A stretch of 39,999 nucleotides of DNA, from positions 1 through 39,999 of the forward strand of contig CANLQR010000007.1 in assembly GCA_947492135.1 (NCBI GenBank), read 5' to 3'. The number at the start of each line of letters is the position of its first letter. Positions within the stretch are counted from its first letter, which is position 1. Shown one piece after another: positions 34,507-39,999 of this stretch. The position numbers and the translations under genes are program-made. The notes under the pieces were generated by a model, which made no database searches, had not been told where the DNA came from, and saw only the letters and a program-made list of their open reading frames with translations. This stretch comes from Deltaproteobacteria bacterium (lineage in GTDB: Bacteria; Myxococcota_A; Polyangia; Nannocystales; Nannocystaceae).

Positions 34507-37221
34507 TCAGCGGCGACGCGAGGCTGCCTCGATTTCCGCGAGCAGCATCCGCGTATTCGCGGTGCTCGGGTGGTCCTTGCCGAGCTGGCCTTGCTCGATC
34601 GCCAACGCCCGAGTCGCGTGAAGCCGCGCAGCCTCGAACTCTCCGAGTGCGAGCCGTGCGTGTGCCAGATTCGTCAAGACCATCGCGACGTCGGTGTGCT
34701 CGGCGTCCTGGGACTTGGTCCGGATCTCGAGAGCACGCTGGAGTACCTCGATCGCGCGCCGCGGATCGCCGTCCTCCATCGCCAGCGTGCCGAGGTTGCC
34801 GAGGATGTCGGCAACCCGCGGGTGGTCCGCGCCGTAGGTCGCGATCACAATCGGCAGGGCGCGTTCGTTGACGAGGCGGGCCTCGGCGAGCTGGCCCAGT
34901 TCCTCGTACACGACGCCGAGCAGCCCCAGGGTCGCCGCAACGTCGGGATGCTTGGGACCGAGCAAGCGCTCGCGCAACGCCAGCGCGGGCGTCAGCACGG
35001 CGAGTGCCCGGGCATAGTTGCCACGGGCCTCCTCGAGGGTACCCAGATTGTGCATGCATCCCGCGACGTTCACGTGCTCGGGCCCGAATGAGTTCTCGTA
35101 CACGGTCCGGGCCTGCTGCAAGAGCACCGCGGCAGCATCGAGGTTGCCGCGCCGTTGCTCGACCGTGGCCAACCCGACGAGCGCCCCGGCACTCACGGGA
35201 TGGTGGGCTCCGAGACTCTCGAACGCGAGGTCACGAGCCAGCTCGAGCTGCCCAGCAGCGCCGTCGAGACCGCCGCCCCGCAGCAGGAGAAATCCGAGCC
35301 CGGCGTGGGCCATGGCCGCTTTGCTCGGGAGTTCGTTGCTCTCGTAGACCGCGAGCGCGGCTTGCAACAAGGCGCGGGCCTGGTCGAGTTCGTTGCGTTC
35401 GGCGTGCAGGTCGGAGACCGCCCAATCGAGCTCGGCCGTCTGTACGGGGTCCGCGGGTAGAGTGCCCAGCAGCGCCCGGGCGTGGCGTGCCCAGTCCATG
35501 CCGTCGTCGAGGCGCCCGAGCGCGTCGCCGACCTCGGTGACCAGAACGATCGCTGCCTGTACAGCGACGGTCCGATGTTGCTCCTGAGTGGCGACGTAGA
35601 ACGACTCTTCGAGCGCGGACTCGGCGGGTTCGGATCGACCTGCCATCGAGTGCAGGCGGCCGTCCTCGAGCAAGACCTCGGCGAGGACCGCCGGATACCC
35701 GGTGCTCCGCGCCCGCGCGAGCAACTCGGCGATGCTCGAGTCGAGTCCTTCCATCTCGGCCGCCATCCGTCGCGCCTGCAGGTCGGCGAGTGCCCCACGG
35801 ATGCTCGCGACCTCTGTGAGGTCTGCATCGGCCGGCGGCTCGACCGCGGCGATCAACGCAGAACGATCACCGCAGGCCTCGGGCCTGAGCAGACCATCGG
35901 CGAGGTCGAGCACTCTGCTGCTGCGCGCGGCATCGATCCGCGACATCGCGTCGAGCGCGGCGTCGAGTTCCCCGAGGCGGCGGTCCAGACAGCTGCCGGC
36001 GCGGTCGGCGAGTGCGGGTGACCACTGGGCTCTGGCCGAGCAGACCTCGCGGAACGTGACTGCCCACGCGCCCACCCACGCGTCGAGTCGCGCGTCGAGC
36101 CGCGGGATCAGGTCGGACGCGCCCGCCGGCGAGGATTTTTCGAGCGCCGCGTGGACCTCGCGCCGCGTCTGATCGCTCCACACTTTCTTGTACGCCGGGT
36201 CTGGATCGCAGCTGGAGACCGGCTCGCGCGCGGCCAGCCAAGCGGCCCCGGCGATCACGGTGGTCGAGGCAACCCCGGCGATCACGTAGCGGGCTCGTGC
36301 CCGCCGGTCCGCGAGCAGGGTCTCGAGCGCGGCGGCCAAGGCGAGCATGGAAGGCCAACGCCGCTCACGATCCATCGACAGTCCTCGCAGCACCAAGCGA
36401 CGCAGCGCTGCCGGCACACCTCGGTAGTCGTGCGGCGTGCGGACGTCGCCGGCCATGACGTGCGCCGCAAGCTCGGCAGCGTTGTGACCCGCGAAGGGGC
36501 GCTCGCCCCACAGGGCCTCGAAGAACGTCACGCAGAACGCGAATTGATCGGACAGCGCGTCACCCCGACGGCCCTCGAATTGTTCGGGTGCGAGATAGGC
36601 GGGGGTTCCACCGGCGGCGCCGGTACGGGTGAGTAGCGCCGGGTCGCGTGGCGGCTCGGCGGTCGGCGAGGTGTCGTCGGCGGAGGCCTGCTCGTCGTCT
36701 CGCGCGGCCGCGGCCATACCGAAGTCGGTCACGCAGGCGCGGCCGGAACGATCGACCATGACGTTGTCCGGCTTGAAGTCGCGGTGCACCACTCCCGCGG
36801 CATGGGCAGCCGCGAGACCGCGGCTCGCCCCGAGCATCACCTGCGCGGTCTCGCGCCAGTGGTGGCCCCGACGCATCCAGGCCCGCAGATCGGAGCCCGG
36901 CACGAACTCCATCGCGACGAAGACGTGGCCCTGGTGGGTGCCGACGTCGTGGACCGCCACCACGTTGGGGTGAACCAGTCGGGCCATCGCGCGGGCTTCA
37001 CGAAGCAGCCGGCGGGCGGCTTGGTCGGCGTGATGCGGATCGCGATGCAGCACCTTGATCGCGACGTGCCGGTCGAGCTCGGGATCATGAGCGCGGAACA
37101 CGATGCCCATGGCGCCGAAGCCGACCCGATCGATCAGCGTGTAGCGGCCGACGCGATCGTTGGGGCGTACGGCACTGCGATGGAACTCGCCATCGGTGAG
37201 CGTGTCCGCGTCCTGCTCCAC
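34507..37221 (-). CDS. Ser/Thr protein kinase with TM helix and TPR sensor array
   Basis: 904 residues from GTG 37221; the next in-frame Met lies inside the kinase domain. The N-terminal kinase is complete: glycine loop GFGAMGIVF (34-42), K56 (AIK), E75, HRDFKPDN (146-153, catalytic D148), DFG (166-168) and GTPAYLAPEQ (205-213). The stretch between DFG and GTPAY is about 35 residues, acidic and Ser/Thr-rich, a long activation loop. A membrane helix (about 311-331) separates it from the C-terminal half, which carries a TPR array of kinesin-light-chain type (about 560-895; repeats such as YARALAVLTPALALRERLLG). This is a frequent architecture in Myxococcota. The signal and targets are unknown. 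It may be co-transcribed with the PH genes 69 bp upstream. Confidence 0.94.
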   Translation of the reverse strand: MEQDADTLTDGEFHRSAVRPNDRVGRYTLIDRVGFGAMGIVFRAHDPELDRHVAIKVLHRDPHHADQAARRLLREARAMARLVHPNVVAVHDVGTHQGHVFVAMEFVPGSDLRAWMRRGHHWRETAQVMLGASRGLAAAHAAGVVHRDFKPDNVMVDRSGRACVTDFGMAAAARDDEQASADDTSPTAEPPRDPALLTRTGAAGGTPAYLAPEQFEGRRGDALSDQFAFCVTFFEALWGERPFAGHNAAELAAHVMAGDVRTPHDYRGVPAALRRLVLRGLSMDRERRWPSMLALAAALETLLADRRARARYVIAGVASTTVIAGAAWLAAREPVSSCDPDPAYKKVWSDQTRREVHAALEKSSPAGASDLIPRLDARLDAWVGAWAVTFREVCSARAQWSPALADRAGSCLDRRLGELDAALDAMSRIDAARSSRVLDLADGLLRPEACGDRSALIAAVEPPADADLTEVASIRGALADLQARRMAAEMEGLDSSIAELLARARSTGYPAVLAEVLLEDGRLHSMAGRSEPAESALEESFYVATQEQHRTVAVQAAIVLVTEVGDALGRLDDGMDWARHARALLGTLPADPVQTAELDWAVSDLHAERNELDQARALLQAALAVYESNELPSKAAMAHAGLGFLLLRGGGLDGAAGQLELARDLAFESLGAHHPVSAGALVGLATVEQRRGNLDAAAVLLQQARTVYENSFGPEHVNVAGCMHNLGTLEEARGNYARALAVLTPALALRERLLGPKHPDVAATLGLLGVVYEELGQLAEARLVNERALPIVIATYGADHPRVADILGNLGTLAMEDGDPRRAIEVLQRALEIRTKSQDAEHTDVAMVLTNLAHARLALGEFEAARLHATRALAIEQGQLGKDHPSTANTRMLLAEIEAASRRR

Positions 37222-37290
37222 GTGAGGGCCAGCGTAGCAGCTGGGCCGCGGGTCGGGTTCGACCGCGCCCGCGGACGGGTCGGCCTGGGG

Positions 37291-38019
37291 CTATCGAGCG
37301 GTGTCCGGCAGACCGAGACGGCGAGTCGCGGCGCCCAGCGCTCGAGCCTGCACGAGCAGCTCCGCGACGGCTACCGCGGTGGCCGACGTACCCGCATGAT
37401 CGTCGGGGTCCCCCAGGCCGGCGTCGTTGGCCACCCGCAGTCGATCCATGATCAGCGTGCGCAGCTCGGCGGCGTTCGTGAGCCCGCGCAGCAGCCCGGT
37501 GTGCATCGAGGGCTGGCCGGGCTGCTCGCCACCGCCGCCGCCGGCGGTCTGGACCCGCAGATCGGCGATCGCAAAGCTACGTTGCAGCGGACCCTGCTCG
37601 ACGGTCACGTTTTGCACGTTGGCGAACGTCAGCGTCATGTCGCGGACGATGACTACCCCCTCGCGGATCCGCAGGCTCCGATCGGTGACGACGTACCAAC
37701 GCTGCTCGAAGTCGAGACGCGCGAGCGCATAGCCGACCGGCAGCGACAGCAGCCACAGTGCCAGCGTCGCGGCCTCGCCCACGCGGACGAGCGTCATCGC
37801 GAATGCGGGCAGGTTCGGCGCCTCGCGCAAGGCGAACTCGAGCGCGATGGTGGGCCCCGCGATCAGTGACAACGTCATGATGCGGGCCAAGAGCCACAGC
37901 GCCATGCGGTAGCGGAAGTAGCCAGGCGCCGCACGAAAGACCACCGCATCACCGACGGTCGTTGGCGCGGGCGGGGTCGCGCAGACCTCGGCGACGAGCT
38001 GGACGAATCGGCGCCACAT
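37291..38019 (-). CDS. bPH2-type membrane protein, second of a pair
   Basis: 242 residues. Two membrane segments lie at about 40-60 (ALWLLARIMTLSLIAGPTIA) and about 78-100 (GEAATLALWLLSLPVGYALA). A bacterial PH (bPH2, YdbS-like) domain follows: RWYVVTDRSLRIREGVVIVR, TLTFANVQNVTVEQGPLQRS, FAIADLRVQTAG. The C-terminal 70 residues are Ala/Gly-rich and likely loose. It starts 5 nt after the stop of its paralogue. Paired bPH2 proteins (YdbS/YdbT type) occur widely as adjacent genes and are thought to form membrane complexes; their role is poorly known. Confidence 0.85.
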   Translation of the reverse strand: MWRRFVQLVAEVCATPPAPTTVGDAVVFRAAPGYFRYRMALWLLARIMTLSLIAGPTIALEFALREAPNLPAFAMTLVRVGEAATLALWLLSLPVGYALARLDFEQRWYVVTDRSLRIREGVVIVRDMTLTFANVQNVTVEQGPLQRSFAIADLRVQTAGGGGGEQPGQPSMHTGLLRGLTNAAELRTLIMDRLRVANDAGLGDPDDHAGTSATAVAVAELLVQARALGAATRRLGLPDTAR

Positions 38020-38024
38020 CGGAG

Positions 38025-38567
38025 CTACCGCGCCCCCATGCGCTCGATGGCCTCGCGGACCGCAACCAGCTCGCGCGCGACCTCGTGCAGCGCCGCCGCC
38101 ACGGGGGCCTCGGCGTCCGGGGCGGGCGCCTCGTCATGCCCTCGCATCCGCGCGTACAGAAAGTCGCGGATCATGGCGAACTCCCGGATCCCCTCGATCG
38201 TCATCTCGGCCGATGCCGAGCCGGCGGCCGTCTGGACCAGGACGTCGGCCAGGCCCAGCCAGCGCTGAAACAGACCCGAACGCAGGTGGATGTCCTGGAT
38301 CCTGCGATAGGTCAGGTTGACCTCGCGGCGAAACAACAGGCCCCAGCGCATGTGGACGCCCTGGGCATCGAAGCGGTAGTGCATCGTGTGGTAGCGGAAG
38401 TACGCGACAAGCGCGACGATCGGAAACGCGGGTCCGGTCAGCAGCGCGCGCAGCAGGTAGAGTGTCCACAGATTGCGGTGGGGGCGGTCGATCGCAGCGA
38501 CCTCGGCGGGAAGCTGCGGGTTCGCGGTCGAGGGCAACAAGGGTGGGCAGAGTACCGCAGCCGCCAT
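38025..38567 (-). CDS. bPH2-type membrane protein, first of a pair
   Basis: 180 residues from ATG 38567. One membrane segment is seen (about 33-60, WTLYLLRALLTGPAFPIVAL). A bPH2 domain follows (MHYRFDAQGVHMRWGLLFRR, NLTYRRIQDIHLRSGLFQRW, LADVLVQTAAGS). The same core, with the pattern R/N-x-Q-[DN]-[IV] then Q-T-A-G, recurs in the next gene, marking a duplication. A short helical C-terminus (about 145-180) has coiled-coil character (LHEVARELVAVREAIERM). It is coupled to its partner by a 5-nt gap. Confidence 0.85.
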   Translation of the reverse strand: MAAAVLCPPLLPSTANPQLPAEVAAIDRPHRNLWTLYLLRALLTGPAFPIVALVAYFRYHTMHYRFDAQGVHMRWGLLFRREVNLTYRRIQDIHLRSGLFQRWLGLADVLVQTAAGSASAEMTIEGIREFAMIRDFLYARMRGHDEAPAPDAEAPVAAALHEVARELVAVREAIERMGAR

Positions 38568-38590
38568 GCACGGGCGAGCGCGCTGGCGAT

Positions 38591-38610
38591 CGACTCGACT
38601 CGACTCGACT
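38591..38610. repeat. CGACT pentanucleotide repeat, four copies
   Basis: Four perfect CGACT units lie between the bPH2 gene start (38567) and the stop of the small membrane protein (38621). The unit is not a multiple of three and is outside genes, so length change would not disturb coding, though it lies near the bPH2 ribosome-binding region on the minus strand. Confidence 0.9.
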
Positions 38611-38620
38611 CGGCGCCGCG

Positions 38621-38911
38621 TCAGCGCGACTTGCCGGAACCGGTGACCACGTAGATCAACGGTGCGATCGAACCCACGACCACCGTTGCAGCCACGAAGG
38701 GCCAGGGGTTGCGGCCCGCAGCGCGGGCGTCACGGACCATCCACCGCACGGCGAACCAGGCCATGATGACCAGATCGAGCAGCAACTGCAGCGCCCATGG
38801 TTCGCGTCCGGCGACCGTTAGAAATCCGATAAACCCCTCGGTCGCGATGACCCAGAGCGTAAAGACCAGAAATGGCAAAAGGAGGATGGTGGCAGTGATG
38901 CGGGTGTTCAA
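38621..38911 (-). CDS. Small membrane protein (three TM), DUF2834-like
   Basis: 96 residues from a TTG at 38911, supported by GGAG 8 nt upstream and by a hydrophobic N-terminus that begins right there (NTRITATILLLPFLVFTLWV). Three membrane segments are seen: about 5-25, about 38-55 (LQLLLDLVIMAWFAVRWMV) and about 68-88 (WPFVAATVVVGSIAPLIYVV). The pattern of size, topology and the R-[KRDA]-A-x-G-x-N-P-W-P turn recalls the DUF2834 family, but similarity is loose. The function is unknown. It is on the same strand as the two bPH2 genes, 53 bp upstream of the first. Confidence 0.6.
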   Translation of the reverse strand: MNTRITATILLLPFLVFTLWVIATEGFIGFLTVAGREPWALQLLLDLVIMAWFAVRWMVRDARAAGRNPWPFVAATVVVGSIAPLIYVVTGSGKSR

Positions 38912-38964
38912 GTGGCGGCTCCGGTTGGGGACGAAGCCAGTTTGACCGGGCGCGTTGCCAGGAC

Positions 38965-38983
38965 CATGACGTCCGAGGTCATG
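38965..38983. promoter_or_regulatory. Dyad upstream of the XRE regulator
   Basis: CATGAC (38965-38970) and GTCATG (38978-38983) form an inverted repeat with a 7-nt spacer, in the 106-bp gap between the divergent small membrane gene and the XRE regulator. Its position fits an operator used by the regulator on itself or on its neighbour. The arms are short, so the call is tentative. Confidence 0.4.
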
Positions 38984-39017
38984 TCGAACACCTCGCGATC
39001 GGGGTAGCGTGGGTGTC

Positions 39018-39815
39018 ATGAGACGCGACCTCGAACCGGTCGGGCACCTGGTCCGACACTGGCGGGTCAACCGGGGCCTTTCGCAGCTTGCGCTCGCCGA
39101 GCGGGCGGAAGTCTCCACCCGGCACCTCAGTTTCGTCGAAACCGGCAAGTCGGCCCCGAGCCGCGAGATGGTGCTCGTGCTCGCCTCTGCGCTCGACGTA
39201 CCCCTGCGCGAGCGCAATCGCTGGCTGCTGGCGGCCGGCTTCGCGCCGGTCTACCGCGACGAGAACCTCGCGGCGCCCGAGATGGGCGAGCTACGACGCG
39301 TGATCGATCTGGTGCTCTCACATCACGATCCATTTCCGGCCATGGCGGTCGATCGGGCGTGGAACGTGCTGGCGACCAACGCCGGGGCGCGTCGCGTGAT
39401 CGCCAGCTTCGTCGCCGATCCTGCGGTGTTGGCCGAAGTCGGGACTCGCGCGATGCATCTGCTTTTCGATCCTCGGGGCCTGCGGCCCTACGTCGTCAAC
39501 TGGATCGAGATCGTCCGCGCGACGGTCGAGCGGCTGCGCCATGAGGCGCTGGAGGATCCTGGTGGTGGCGCTGATGCTCTGCTCGAAGACCTTGCCCGCT
39601 ACGGGCCGCTACCGGCGTTCCGCGAGATCCTGGTCGGCCCGCCGCGATTGTTGATCCCGGTGCATCTGCGTCGCGACGACCTCGAGCTCCGGTTTTTCAC
39701 GACCATCGCCTCGCTCGGCACGCCGACCGACGTCATCGCGCATGAGCTCCGGATCGAGACCTACTATCCCGTGGATGAGGCGACCGCGGCTTGGGCCCGG
39801 TCTGGCGTCTCGTGA
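39018..39815 (+). CDS. XRE-family regulator with MmyB-like ligand domain
   Basis: 265 residues from ATG 39018; a GTG three codons earlier (39009) is possible. The N-terminal HTH_3 domain spans about 8-65 (VGHLVRHWRVNRGLSQLALA; VSTRHLSFVETGKSAPSREM). The remaining 180 residues fit the MmyB-type PAS-like sensor domain, with DPFPAMAVDRAWNVLATNAG and LRRDDLELRFFTTIASLGTP. Regulators of this type are common in actinobacteria and Myxococcota. They often control a neighbouring oxidoreductase or hydrolase, but none is adjacent here within the window. Its target is therefore either itself, the divergent membrane protein or genes to the right. Confidence 0.92.
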   Translation: MRRDLEPVGHLVRHWRVNRGLSQLALAERAEVSTRHLSFVETGKSAPSREMVLVLASALDVPLRERNRWLLAAGFAPVYRDENLAAPEMGELRRVIDLVLSHHDPFPAMAVDRAWNVLATNAGARRVIASFVADPAVLAEVGTRAMHLLFDPRGLRPYVVNWIEIVRATVERLRHEALEDPGGGADALLEDLARYGPLPAFREILVGPPRLLIPVHLRRDDLELRFFTTIASLGTPTDVIAHELRIETYYPVDEATAAWARSGVS

Positions 39816-39999
39816 GCGGGCGTCACGGGCTCGCCGCGTTGGCGTCGGCGAGACAGGCAGCAGTCGAGGGGCGCGCTCGCCCAGGGCTCGAGCGCGTCGG
39901 TAGTCTCATGCCGCGCTTGTCCGGCAGCCCGTGCTGGGGATCGATGTGGGTCTGTGATTGGCCGACTGGCCAGTCGGTGCACCGCGCACGTGCTCGCAC
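39816..39999. promoter_or_regulatory. Right-edge intergenic region with 16-bp palindrome
   Basis: No convincing gene is seen after the XRE stop. A perfect palindrome CCGACTGGCCAGTCGG lies at 39962-39977, inside GATTGGCCGACTGGCCAGTC. Its core resembles known TetR-family operators (ACTGRCCAGT-type). It probably marks the promoter of a gene starting right of the window. An open minus-strand frame (39764-39982) is Arg/Pro-rich and looks spurious. Confidence 0.6.

Noticed and set aside
39764-39982. 72-residue minus-strand frame at the right end
   Set aside because: It overlaps the XRE gene end and the palindrome, has low-complexity composition and no family resemblance.

Overview
This window is high-GC DNA packed with genes, most likely from a Myxococcota chromosome and possibly from the Nannocystineae (Nannocystis, Plesiocystis or Enhygromyxa type). 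Four things point there: a secreted protein with a MYXO-CTERM-type tail (Cys-x-Cys, one hydrophobic helix, Arg cluster) at 20039-21478; lipoproteins with Ser/Asp/Gly linkers; a Ser/Thr kinase fused to a TPR array; and an Oar-like TonB-dependent receptor with a carboxypeptidase-regulatory-like domain. The assignment rests on these hallmarks, not on a database search. I saw no rRNA, tRNA, CRISPR array, transposase or phage gene, so this looks like core chromosome with lineage-specific genes mixed in.

Layout. Positions 1-3604 hold a strong terminator of an upstream gene and the TonB-dependent receptor. Positions 3634-12590 (minus) form a tight three-gene operon: a PpiD-like membrane-anchored prolyl isomerase, an 1883-residue helical-repeat protein with an unassigned N-terminal domain, and a membrane-anchored TPR protein. 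Divergent from it, 12960-18684 carries the rod-shape and elongasome cluster mreB-mreC-mreD-mrdA(PBP2)-rodA, followed by a lipid-kinase-like gene (18841-19884) and the MYXO-CTERM protein. A hairpin then separates a convergent DUF2062 membrane gene. Divergent from that gene is a translationally coupled operon of a TetR regulator, a ferritin-like di-iron protein and a HAD-family protein (22056-24402). Next is a short-form ribosome hibernation factor (24730-25098).

Positions 25163-30888 (minus) look like one six-gene operon: lipoprotein, alpha/beta hydrolase, aroC, a PH-like membrane protein, proB, proA. Three of its junctions overlap or are separated by only 2 nt. Divergent from it is xseA-terC-aroE-excalibur lipoprotein (31079-34479), with two ATGA overlaps. 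The right end (34507-38911, minus) holds a small membrane protein, two bPH2-type membrane proteins and a TPR Ser/Thr kinase. An XRE regulator (39018-39815) follows, and a perfect 16-bp palindrome that looks like a TetR-family operator lies close to the right edge.

Functional themes are cell-envelope construction (MreBCD/PBP2/RodA, PpiD, TonB receptor), chorismate and proline biosynthesis, and signalling. The best candidates for something undescribed are the TetR/di-iron/HAD operon, the PpiD plus giant repeat protein operon, and the paired PH-domain proteins next to a receptor-like kinase.
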